Shown here: positions 51,029 through 58,440 of the stretch, piece by piece
How positions within the stretch are numbered: position 1 is the first letter of the stretch
How the letters are laid out: the number at the start of each line of letters is the position of its first letter
DNA from: Pontibacter pamirensis
GTDB lineage: Bacteria > Bacteroidota > Bacteroidia > Cytophagales > Hymenobacteraceae
Direction of reading: 5' to 3'
Length of the DNA stretch: 58,579 nucleotides
Assembly (NCBI RefSeq): GCF_010015475.1
Contig: NZ_SSNI01000036.1
Coordinates: forward strand, 1 to 58,579
Made by a program: the position numbers and the translations under genes
Notes under the pieces: model-generated
Seen by the model: the letters and a program-made list of their open reading frames with translations, nothing else
What the model was told of the DNA's origin: nothing
Database searches by the model: none

Positions 51029-52975
51029 ATGGGTATGATCAAACATCTCACAAATCGAATGGGAGTAATGCAATTAAAACATTTCCTCCTGTTAACATTG
51101 CTGTTCTACATAATTACTCTGCCCTTACGGGCGCAGGCACCTATAACTAAAGTGTGGGACAAGACGCTCGGGAGTAGTGGTAGTGAGCAGTTGGATATCG
51201 CTATACCAACACCTGATGGTGGATACTTATTAGGTGGCACTTCAGGTGCTGGTATCGGTGGTGACAAAACTGAAGACTCTAAAGGAGCCACTGACTATTG
51301 GGTAGTGAAGTTACATGCCGATGGCACCAAAGCCTGGGACAAGACAATTGGAGGTGGTGGACATGATGATTTAAGATCTATAGTCTTGGCCCCAGACGGG
51401 GGTTATCTTCTGGGAGGCCACTCAATTTCAGAGGCTGGAGGAGATAAGTCAGAAGCTCGTAAGGGAATCTATGATTTTTGGGTGGTAAAGCTCAATTCTG
51501 ACGGCACCAAGGCTTGGGACAAGACTCTTGGAGGAAGTCTTGCTGAGAAATTAATGGCCGTAACTGTGACTTCAGATGGGGGCTATCTTTTAGGGGGAAG
51601 TTCTGATTCATGGGCAGATGGCGACAAGACAGAGGCATCCAGAGGGCGTCAAGACTTCTGGCTTGTGAAACTCAACGCCGATGGCACCAAGGCCTGGGAC
51701 AAGACATTTGGGGGAAGTGAACATGATGAGATAGTTTCATTGGCCAATACTCCTGACGGAGGTTACATATTGGGCGGATGGTCTTCTTCAGGAGCGGGAG
51801 GTGACAAAACAGAAGCTTCTCAGGGCCATATGGACTATTGGGTTGTGAAACTCAACGCCGACGGCAGCAAGGCTTGGGACAAAACCCTTGGAGGAACTAT
51901 TAATGATTATTTGTTATCCGTTGTAGTAACATCTGACGGGGGCTACTTACTTGGCGGGAGCTCCCAATCAGGAATAGGCGGCGATAAGACCGAAACCATG
52001 AGAGGCGGCTTGGACTGTTGGGTTGTGAAACTTAACTCCGATGGCACCAAAGCCTGGGACAAAACACTCGGAGGAAGCGGCAATGACAATGTGTATTCCT
52101 TGGCCATGACACCTGACGGCGGCTATCTGCTAGGAGGTCCTTCTGATTCAGAGTCTGGCGGGGACAAGACAGCAGCACCTAAGGGTGGCTTTGATTATTG
52201 GCTTATGCATCTCGATTCGGACGGCGGCAAGGTCTGGGACGCAACTATCGGAGGAAATAATAATGATGACTTAGCTTCATTGGTCGCGATGCCAGACGGC
52301 AGCTATCTCTTAGCAGGAACCTCTGAGTCAGGAGTCAGCGGCAATAAAACGGAACCCTCAAAGGGAGGTTCGGACTACTGGGCAGTGAAGCTCACCATCA
52401 GATTCAATGCGAGACCGACTGACATCACCCTTTCAAGCACTACAGTTGAAGAGAATGTTGCCGCTAATTCAGTAGTTGGCACTTTTACCACAACAGATGC
52501 CGATGCTTCCGATACACATTCTTACACCTTAGTGGCTGGCGATGGGGACGCTGATAACAGCAGGTTCATCATTAACGGCAACACATTAGTGATTAAGGAA
52601 TCTCCAGATTTTGAGGCCGGCAACACTTACAGTATCCGGGTAGCGACCAATGACGGGAAGGCCAACGGCATTTATGAAAAAGCCTTCACCATTGCCATCA
52701 ACGATGTGCAGGAGGCAGTAACGGGCATAGCCGAGAAGGAGAACATGATGCTGAAGATGTACCCTAACCCGGCTAACCGCTTTCTGGTGATCAGCTTCGA
52801 CAGAATGATGGAATCTGTCAAGCTGGTGAACGGCACCGGCAGCATTTTACTAAATAAGCAGGGGCTTTTTAAGCAGGTCGAACTCAATACGGAGGCTCTT
52901 ACACCGGGAGTATACATTGCCGTGGTTTCCTCTAAAGGAAAGATATACACTAGAAGAATTGTTATTATAAAATAA
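51029..52975 (+). CDS. T9SS-secreted protein with seven 60-residue repeats (predicted propeller) and a cadherin-like domain
   Basis: This 648-residue protein has a signal peptide, starting either at 51029 or at the internal ATG MQLKHFLLLTLLF. From about residue 43 to 462 there are seven repeats of exactly 60 residues, each starting WDKT-L-GG, then PDGGYLLGG, GGDKTE and DYWVVKLNADGTKA; seven such blades suggest a seven-bladed beta-propeller. A cadherin-like domain (TDITLSSTTVEENVAANSV) and a type-A sorting signal (MLKMYPNPANRFLVISFDR to the end) follow. It should be a large extracellular or surface-attached adhesin-like protein. Confidence 0.88.
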   Translation: MGMIKHLTNRMGVMQLKHFLLLTLLFYIITLPLRAQAPITKVWDKTLGSSGSEQLDIAIPTPDGGYLLGGTSGAGIGGDKTEDSKGATDYWVVKLHADGTKAWDKTIGGGGHDDLRSIVLAPDGGYLLGGHSISEAGGDKSEARKGIYDFWVVKLNSDGTKAWDKTLGGSLAEKLMAVTVTSDGGYLLGGSSDSWADGDKTEASRGRQDFWLVKLNADGTKAWDKTFGGSEHDEIVSLANTPDGGYILGGWSSSGAGGDKTEASQGHMDYWVVKLNADGSKAWDKTLGGTINDYLLSVVVTSDGGYLLGGSSQSGIGGDKTETMRGGLDCWVVKLNSDGTKAWDKTLGGSGNDNVYSLAMTPDGGYLLGGPSDSESGGDKTAAPKGGFDYWLMHLDSDGGKVWDATIGGNNNDDLASLVAMPDGSYLLAGTSESGVSGNKTEPSKGGSDYWAVKLTIRFNARPTDITLSSTTVEENVAANSVVGTFTTTDADASDTHSYTLVAGDGDADNSRFIINGNTLVIKESPDFEAGNTYSIRVATNDGKANGIYEKAFTIAINDVQEAVTGIAEKENMMLKMYPNPANRFLVISFDRMMESVKLVNGTGSILLNKQGLFKQVELNTEALTPGVYIAVVSSKGKIYTRRIVIIK

Positions 52976-53086
52976 GCAGGTTGGGGAATGTCAAATGCTG
53001 GAATGTGTGCCAAGGCCGTTAAGGTGCGGTGCATGTACTGAACAACTTCCCCTGCCTCGACATATGAACATCAAAAAACTTGAAGC

Positions 53087-53566
53087 ATGAAAAACAGATT
53101 ACAGCAGTTCCTGTCCCTTTGCCTAGTGTGCAGCATGACACTCCTGAACGCCGCCTGCAAAAAGGATGACAAGGCTTCTCCCGCAGAGCAGGCCAAGGTG
53201 ACCGGCATCAGCATAGCGCTGACCTCCGCCCAGAAGGGCAGGCAGGATGTGAGCGTGGAGTTCAGCGACCTGAACGGCCTGAGTGGCAAGACGTCGCCTA
53301 ACACCATCACCTTAGACGCTAACACTAGTTACACCGGTACGCTAATTCTAGAGGATGCAAATCAAACTCCGGTGAGTAACGTGACAACAGAATACGATGC
53401 GTCTTTCCACGTGACAAACGCTAGCGTGACCTTCAGCAAGAACGGACAGGAAATTCAGGTGGAGACCACGACTGCAACGTCTGGTTCAGCTGGGACAGTT
53501 CATGTGGAACTGAGGCAGAATGGGCAAACCCAGCAAGTTTCATTCCCTATCATGGTGCGTGATTAA
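53087..53566 (+). CDS. Lipoprotein of unknown function
   Basis: This 159-residue protein has a lipoprotein signal, with LLNAAC giving the lipidated Cys near residue 24 and then KKDDKAS. The beta-rich domain (NTITLDANTSYTGTLILED) is similar in flavour to Bacteroidota proteins with an LxANTxYTGxVxLLDE motif. The last part ends NGQTQQVSFPIMVRD. The gene follows the T9SS propeller gene after 111 bp and has its own terminator. Function unknown. Confidence 0.7.
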   Translation: MKNRLQQFLSLCLVCSMTLLNAACKKDDKASPAEQAKVTGISIALTSAQKGRQDVSVEFSDLNGLSGKTSPNTITLDANTSYTGTLILEDANQTPVSNVTTEYDASFHVTNASVTFSKNGQEIQVETTTATSGSAGTVHVELRQNGQTQQVSFPIMVRD

Positions 53567-53587
53567 GCATCACCAAAGAATCTTCTT

Positions 53588-53622
53588 AAACAGGTGAAGC
53601 TATTATAAGGCTTCACCTGTTT
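53588..53622 (+). terminator. Terminator of the lipoprotein gene
   Basis: A 13-bp stem (AAACAGGTGAAGC with GCTTCACCTGTTT) with a run of T follows the stop. Confidence 0.9.
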
Positions 53623-53702
53623 TTTTTATAGTCATACTTTCAGTGTGTTTGGGAACGTAGATAATTGTCCGCTACCTTCCGATATATGTCCAAATTAATT
53701 AA

Positions 53703-53735
53703 AAAAGCCCCTATACGCTATGTATGGGGGCTTTT
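53703..53735 (-). terminator. Terminator downstream of tRNA-Arg
   Basis: AAAAGCCCC pairs with GGGGCTTTT (plus an inner ATAC/GTAT). On the minus strand it is followed by TTAATT. Confidence 0.78.
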
Positions 53736-53738
53736 GTG

Positions 53739-53810
53739 TGGCCTTGCCCAGAATCGAACTGGGATCTAAAGTTTAGGAAACTTCTATTCTATCCGTTGAA
53801 CTACAAGGCC
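53739..53810 (-). tRNA. tRNA-Arg (CCT)
   Basis: 72 nt on the minus strand. The acceptor GGCCTTG pairs with CAAGGCC, discriminator A. The D arm is GTTC/GAAT. The anticodon arm GAAGT/ACTTT has loop TTCCTAA, giving anticodon CCT (reads AGG). The T arm is CCCAG/CTGGG with loop TTCGATT. The integrase gene starts 134 bp beyond its 5' end; no copied tRNA fragment was seen elsewhere in the window. Confidence 0.93.
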
Positions 53811-53944
53811 AGCCTTTCAGGCTGGCAATCAACCTGTTAGGTGTATTATATGATGCTTTATTTCAGTGAAAAAAGCAAAAAAGTTTTAACAAGTTTTAAC
53901 ATTTGTATATTTACGCCTGTAATCGACTCGATACATATTAGCGC

Positions 53945-55425
53945 ATGAAATCTGTTAAACCTGTTCTATTCAAACGCAAATCTACAGAAAAAAGAGGCAC
54001 AGTAAAAATAAGGATCACAGATACCCTTACAAAAAAAGCACTTATATAAATTTAGGCTACATAATTCCTGAAAAGCTTTGGAATAATAACACGTGTAGGG
54101 TACGCAAGTCAGAGGAAGTTGATTCAGATAAAATAAATAATGAGATAGTTGAGAAGTTAGAACTTTTAGGTATCTCCAATAATAGCGTAAAGGCGGTAAG
54201 GAGCAACTCTGCCTCCTTCATAGAGTTTAGCAACAGGTATATAAAGAGAATTATCAGTCACGGCACCCGAATCAAGTATGAAACCGTGATGAACAAGCTT
54301 CGAAAATACCTTCTTAAAAGAGGGAAAGATGATTTGTTATTTGCTGAGCTGAACTCAGATGTGGTCGCTGACATCAGAAAGTATATGCATGACAGCGGAA
54401 TGTCTAACAACACAATCAACAGCTACTTAAAGATCATCAACTCATTTATCAGTGCTGCTATCAAAGAGGATGTGTATGTCTTTTTCAGGCATCCTTTCGC
54501 ATCTGTAACATACAAAAAGGAAGAGGTGGTGCCTGATTCGCTAACACAGGAAGATATCGAAAAGATTATAAGCACTCCAATATCATCAGACCACTTTCTG
54601 TATAAATATAAACTGACTTTTCTATTCCAGTTTTTCGCACAAGGAATGCGAATAAGTGATGTGCAGCAGCTACGATTTAATATGCTCAAAACAGAGTATA
54701 TAGTGTATAACATGCGCAAAACTGCATCACCGATGTTGGTTCACATGAATAAGAACCTGATAGAAATACTTAAAGTGGTGGTACGAAAATACCATATCAA
54801 TGATGGAGATCCCCTATTTGCTCAGCTTTTTGGATTTGAAGAGCAATTAGTAGCCACCCTGTATAAATTTAAGAAGCGTATTGAGGAAATTTATAGAGTG
54901 GACAATGGCTATCACCTTTATTTGGATGGTTTAGTCCCGTTAGATGAAAATGACACGCAGACACTAAAACTGAAAACGGAGATCGAACATCTTAGATTCA
55001 ACACAAACAACTTTTATGTAAATGCGTTTGCCAGATTTTTCTCAGTTGATGAAAATTATAAACGTAGATTTATCTTCCAGTTTTTAGCTGATTCAGATTT
55101 TAAAAACATAGGAGAAGATAATGACTTCTCGAAAATGACAGAGAAGCAATACAAAACAATAAGGAACAATAATATCGTTATAGATAGAGGTTTAAAGAAA
55201 ATCCAGAAGCTCGCAGGACTTTCCACTGACTTGAAAAGTCATTTGGCAAGGCATTCATATACATCGCAACTATTAAATACAGAGGGTGCTGACATTTACA
55301 TGATATCAAAATCATTAGGGCACAGCGATGTTAAGACGACACAGTCTTACATAAGCCGTTTTCATAACAAGAAAATAGATCAAGGCAATCGTGCTATATC
55401 AGATAAATATGAGGTGAAGCTTTAA
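53945..55425 (+). CDS. Tyrosine recombinase (integrase) interrupted by a -1 frameshift
   Basis: Reading frame zero from the ATG at 53945 (MKSVKPVLFKRKSTEKRG) is an Arm-type DNA-binding start of Bacteroidota integrases and stops 12 nt beyond the A7 run at 54031-54037. A shift of -1 at that run continues without a stop to 55425 and gives about 493 residues. The catalytic residues are present (in the part starting at 54286): R122 in AQGMRISD, K145, H319 and R322 in HLARH, H346 in LGH and Y355. The spacing between K145 and H319 is about 100 residues longer than in XerD. The shift may be a mutation, a sequencing artefact or programmed. Confidence 0.85.
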
Positions 55426-55538
55426 GTTGCGCAATTGATGTTGTATAGAAGCGTGGAAGTAGAAGCAAAAAAAGGTGCCAGAACACAGCAGGTCTTCAGC
55501 CATCAATATTAGTGTAGTAAGACAGGTTCTTCCTTTCC

Positions 55539-55730
55539 TCAACGATTGGCACTGGCAGACCAAGAGATAAAACTAAATATTGGCACATCAAGCGAAGCAC
55601 AAACGAAGCTGTCATGCAAGGTGGCGTAATTGTAATGCTCCACCATTAGCCGCTTGTGTAAACCGATGCCCTGGTCGGTTTCGTCTGCTTCCAGTCCGCA
55701 CTGGCATATAGCTTTTATGATGTTACCCAT
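55539..55730 (-). CDS. Small hypothetical protein, possibly truncated
   Basis: This 63-residue frame begins MGNIIKAICQCGLEADE, which resembles the N-terminus of Bacteroidota cysteine-rich (CxC) small proteins, but its C-terminal half (FVCASLDVPIFSFISWSAS) does not. It lies 17 bp after the CAP-domain gene on the same strand. It may be a fusion of a remnant to unrelated sequence. Low confidence as a real gene. Confidence 0.35.
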   Translation of the reverse strand: MGNIIKAICQCGLEADETDQGIGLHKRLMVEHYNYATLHDSFVCASLDVPIFSFISWSASANR

Positions 55731-55747
55731 ATGTTCTTCCTCTGAAT

Positions 55748-56350
55748 TTAATCCAGCACCATTACCAGCGTTGAACCATATCTTGGATGGGCTTCCTCAT
55801 AGCCCAGACCAACCTTAGAATACACATGCGCAAGGCAGTCATTCCTATGACCCAGGGAAGGCACATCGTAATCGATCAACAACTGTAATGCTATCTCCCT
55901 TCCTGTTTTCTTGCCGTAGGCACAGCACTCAGCGTAATTTTCCTTCTCGCATTTCACCCTTTGATGTCCTACAATGCCCAACTCGGCTGACTCCTTGGCA
56001 AAGCATTTGGCGTTCAGTGTCATGTATTCATTTGGATAATACGGTTCTAATGGCTGTATGCTGTTCAGCTCTTTTACAAGTGAGTTTCTGTAGGAAAACC
56101 ACTTAGCCTTTTCATTCCTTACCATAAAAATATCCTTGGGCACCTCCAATCTTACGTACTTTTTTGGGTAGAGCCGTGCCAGGTTCAGGTATAGAAGTGT
56201 TTCCTTCTCCACATCATTGAGATAGATTGCATCTTTTCCAGTGTTGGCGGCTGCTACCTCTTCCGCTGACCATTTCATGATTTCAGTTGCGGATTGCTGG
56301 TGAAGGTACGGCAGTATCAACAGGATGATGATGTAGAGGTATTGCTGCAT
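55748..56350 (-). CDS. CAP (SCP-like) domain exported protein
   Basis: This 200-residue protein has a signal peptide (MQQYLYIIILLILPYLH) followed by the CAP/SCP fold. The conserved pattern begins ETLLYLNLARLYPKKYV and ends in the HRNDCLAHVYSKVGLGYEE region, with HQRVKCEKENYAECCAYGKK in between. The His residues that line the CAP cavity appear partly present. CAP proteins are secreted and of varied function. It lies inside the accessory region. Confidence 0.8.
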   Translation of the reverse strand: MQQYLYIIILLILPYLHQQSATEIMKWSAEEVAAANTGKDAIYLNDVEKETLLYLNLARLYPKKYVRLEVPKDIFMVRNEKAKWFSYRNSLVKELNSIQPLEPYYPNEYMTLNAKCFAKESAELGIVGHQRVKCEKENYAECCAYGKKTGREIALQLLIDYDVPSLGHRNDCLAHVYSKVGLGYEEAHPRYGSTLVMVLD

Positions 56351-56948
56351 TCTTAGATTAGAAGGTTGATGTTGATAGAATAGTTGGAGAAGCCTTTTGC
56401 TGTATAGTTTTATAAATATATTAATAATTTTTAATATATAAAATTCTTGGGTGCTGAGTTATAATTCCACTCCACTTGATTTTTTGCTGCTCTTTTGCAC
56501 TCATTTTATATAGGTAAGAAACTTAAACCAACGTCTTATGACATTACTGATTCCCAATGTAGGTGCTACAGATGTTGCTCTGAATAATCTGCAGCCGTAG
56601 TTATTCAGATATAAGCGGATATCTACGGTTAGCCCGTACTGGTGGTATTGGACTGAGATGGCTCTGAATTTATGGTTGTTTATGTGCTTATGTGGCTGAT
56701 TTCGCTCCTGGAACAGAGGTGCATGTGTACGAGCAGGAGGTAAAAGAGATACTCTGCTGAAAAGGCGACAGTTCAACAGTAAATGTTTTGTGTGCTATGC
56801 TTAATAATAAGCGAAAGAGGATGCGAATTCAAGAAAGTTTGCTATATTGAATAAAGAATATATAATGGAAATAGAACCTGGAATAGCTGTTAAAGCACTG
56901 AAATCTGAAGAAAGAGTGGACAAGACCACTTCCGTGCATAGTGCAGAT
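56351..56948. other. AT-rich region without a convincing gene
   Basis: The first 100 bp are very AT-rich (the promoter of the CAP gene). A 36-codon frame at 56865-56975 (MEIEPGIAVKALKSEERVDK) has no recognisable family and ends inside the first hairpin-like site, so it may be a decayed cassette gene. The 91-codon minus-strand frame at 56501-56776 has no features supporting it. Confidence 0.35.
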
Positions 56949-56982
56949 AAGCGTATGTTTACGCATATCCAGTAGTTGGCGG
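56949..56982. repeat. Partial cassette-boundary site (site 0)
   Basis: A short stem (GATA-A-GCGTA with TACGC-A-TATC) is followed by AGTA and GTTGGCGG at 56975-56982. No AAC arm is found on its left, so the site is degenerate or marks the left end of the array. GTTGGCGG begins cassette A. Confidence 0.55.
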
Positions 56983-57024
56983 TAACTTTAAGTACAGAAA
57001 GAATTAAATAAAAAGGATTTGTAA

Positions 57025-57324
57025 ATGGGTTGGACAGTAATTTTGGAAGACTATAGGGGAAATGAAATAAAGAAGCTCTCCAAAGAGTTTACACCTACTT
57101 CATTTGCTCATCTTGAATCTGAAAAGTTCAAGACTCTAAGGTATATTGACCCTTATGACGATACTACATTCAACTCCATTATGTGCAAGGAGTTGGTTTC
57201 TGACCTTAATGAACTGTGGAAGGACGAATCAGCAGATGTAAGAAAACAGATAGAAGAGATACTTGAGTTAACATCTGCATGTATGGACGAGCCGCATACT
57301 TATGTGAAGTTCTATGGCGATTAA
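57025..57324 (+). CDS. Hypothetical protein of cassette A
   Basis: This 99-residue soluble acidic protein (MGWTVILEDYRGNEIKKLSK onward; no signal or membrane segment) does not belong to a family that I recognise. Its size and sequence style resemble the small orphan proteins of integron cassettes. It is the only gene in its cassette, 49 bp after the cassette start, and its TAA stop is 9 nt before the next site's arm. Confidence 0.7.
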   Translation: MGWTVILEDYRGNEIKKLSKEFTPTSFAHLESEKFKTLRYIDPYDDTTFNSIMCKELVSDLNELWKDESADVRKQIEEILELTSACMDEPHTYVKFYGD

Positions 57325-57333
57325 GAATAGCTT

Positions 57334-57402
57334 CCGCCAACGGCTGGTACATAAGTTACTCTCGGCTTCGCCTCAATCACCTTATGTACCAGCCGTTGGG
57401 GC
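57334..57402. repeat. attC-like site 1 (end of cassette A, start of cassette B)
   Basis: CCGCCAAC at 57334-57341 is the exact reverse complement of GTTGGCGG at 56975-56982. A perfect 17-bp stem (AACGGCTGGTACATAAG at 57339-57355 with its complement at 57381-57397) encloses a 25-nt centre containing GGCTTCGCC. The site ends GTTGGGGC at 57395-57402. Confidence 0.75.
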
Positions 57403-57413
57403 AAACTTAAATT

Positions 57414-57887
57414 ATGGAGACTTCGATAATAGCAATGCTGGTAGCTATAGTTGGTGGTTCACTAACTGTAGTTTATCTTTTTAGCTATTTGAGGAAAAAA
57501 GAAAAGGTGAAACTCAGAAATGCTGCCTTAACCTTTATAGCATCGGTTGTGCTTTTTTTTACTTTGGTGACTGTTGCAGCTAACCAATATCCTGACGCTC
57601 TCCCTAAGAAAGAAGTAGTCCTGATTGCAGCAAGAGAAGCATCATTAGGTGGGATTTTGTTGAGATTGTATGCAGACAGTACTTTCGAGTTAGGCAACAA
57701 CCGAAGAGTGACATCCACAGGAGTGTATAATTTGAATGTAGATACGCTGGTCATTACTACGACTGATAATTCAAAGTTGCTTAAAGACATCAGCCAAACT
57801 TCGTTCATCATAGAAGAAGAGAACTTGGTGGAGGTAAATAATACAGGAATTAAATTTCTCGAAATCCACGAGAATAGGCTAAAATAA
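57414..57887 (+). CDS. Hypothetical membrane protein of cassette B
   Basis: This 157-residue protein has two N-terminal membrane helices (about residues 3-24 and 38-60) and then a soluble beta-rich domain with the stretch LRLYADSTFELGNNRRVT and a polar C-terminus. No family is recognised. The ADSTF-type motif is shared with the next cassette's product. Its leader is only 18 nt long, so it probably depends on an upstream promoter. Its TAA at 57885 is 9 nt before the next site's arm. Confidence 0.72.
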   Translation: METSIIAMLVAIVGGSLTVVYLFSYLRKKEKVKLRNAALTFIASVVLFFTLVTVAANQYPDALPKKEVVLIAAREASLGGILLRLYADSTFELGNNRRVTSTGVYNLNVDTLVITTTDNSKLLKDISQTSFIIEEENLVEVNNTGIKFLEIHENRLK

Positions 57888-57897
57888 GAAAAGCTTA

Positions 57898-57962
57898 CCC
57901 CAACACGGCACAGGCTCCATACGCGGCTGCGCCTCGTTCGCAGCCTGTATAAACGTTGTAGG
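57898..57962. repeat. attC-like site 2 (end of cassette B, start of cassette C)
   Basis: CCCCAAC at 57898-57904 is complementary to GTTGGGG at 57395-57401. The inner stem is ACAGGCT (57910-57916) with AGCCTGT (57942-57948). The stretches between AAC and ACAGGCT and between AGCCTGT and GTT are unpaired and differ in length by one base, as in the spacers of attC sites. The site ends GTTGTAGG at 57955-57962. Confidence 0.75.
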
Positions 57963-57979
57963 TAAGTTGTAATCATAAA

Positions 57980-58327
57980 ATGAATCTTGTAATACTCATC
58001 CTTTCGTTTTTAATTTTTCAATCCAGCCAAAAGGGATTTGAAACTGGTTGGTATCGAGCTAAAGTCAAAAATGGAAACCATGAATTACTGATAAGTGCAG
58101 ATAGCACATTCATATTCAGAAAAGGGAGATGGGACTATACCTTTGGGAATTGGAAAATTGCAGATGAAAAGCTTATACTTAATTCGAAGTCTCTTACTCA
58201 GATGGATAGTGTAACAGTTGCTTTAAGTTCTGGAAATTACTTTAGCATAGAGAATAAAGAGTTCAGAATAAGGAAAGGAAAGCTGATTGATAAAGAAGGT
58301 CATAGATTTATTTATAAAGAAAAATAA
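57980..58327 (+). CDS. Hypothetical exported protein of cassette C
   Basis: This 115-residue protein has a short hydrophobic N-terminus (MNLVILILSFLIFQSS), a possible signal peptide, and a soluble beta-rich part with LISADSTFIFRKGRWDYTFG, whose ADSTF motif resembles the cassette B product. No family is recognised. Its TAA stop at 58325 is 9 nt before the next site's arm. Confidence 0.72.
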   Translation: MNLVILILSFLIFQSSQKGFETGWYRAKVKNGNHELLISADSTFIFRKGRWDYTFGNWKIADEKLILNSKSLTQMDSVTVALSSGNYFSIENKEFRIRKGKLIDKEGHRFIYKEK

Positions 58328-58336
58328 GAAATCCTT

Positions 58337-58404
58337 CCTACAACAAAGTTCAGCCTTAACCCTCGCTATGCTTCGGGCTTCGGCTGCACGAGTAATGTTG
58401 GCAC
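58337..58404. repeat. attC-like site 3 (end of cassette C, start of cassette D)
   Basis: CCTACAAC at 58337-58344 is complementary to GTTGTAGG at 57955-57962. The inner stem is CAGCC (58351-58355) with GGCTG (58382-58386) around a centre with GCTTCGGGC. The site ends GTTGGCAC at 58397-58404. Confidence 0.72.
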
Positions 58405-58422
58405 ATAATGTAATTAAAGAAA

Positions 58423-58440
58423 ATGAAGAAGGCTTATCTG
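58423..58440 (+). pseudogene. Start of the cassette D gene, cut by an IS
   Basis: An ATG at 58423, about 25 nt after the start of cassette D, opens MKKAYL, and after six codons the sequence changes to the terminal region of the IS. The remainder of the gene is beyond the IS, outside the window. Confidence 0.5.

Noticed and set aside
51155..52420. A regular 180-bp repeat that could suggest a CRISPR or satellite
   Set aside because: The period is a multiple of three, lies within one protein frame and encodes repeats with conserved residues; there are no short spacers.
53739..53945. tRNA-Arg as an attachment site of the integrase-containing element
   Set aside because: Integration normally uses the tRNA 3' end, but the integrase is on the 5' side, and I found no duplicate of the tRNA end elsewhere in the window. 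The far end may be outside it, so it remains open but unsupported.
56501..56776. 91-codon minus-strand frame in the accessory region
   Set aside because: Basic and Arg/His-rich with no recognisable domain and no supporting signals.
57334..58404. Ordinary rho-independent terminators as the explanation of the three hairpins
   Set aside because: They lack the T-run, their outer arms match the start of the same cassette rather than only the opposite arm, and their length is nearly constant (65-69 bp).
56975..58404. Canonical class 1-type or superintegron array
   Set aside because: The cores GTTGGCG, GTTGGGG, GTTGTAG and GTTGGCA do not fit GTTRRRY, and no IntI-type integrase is recognised, so I describe it as integron-like only.
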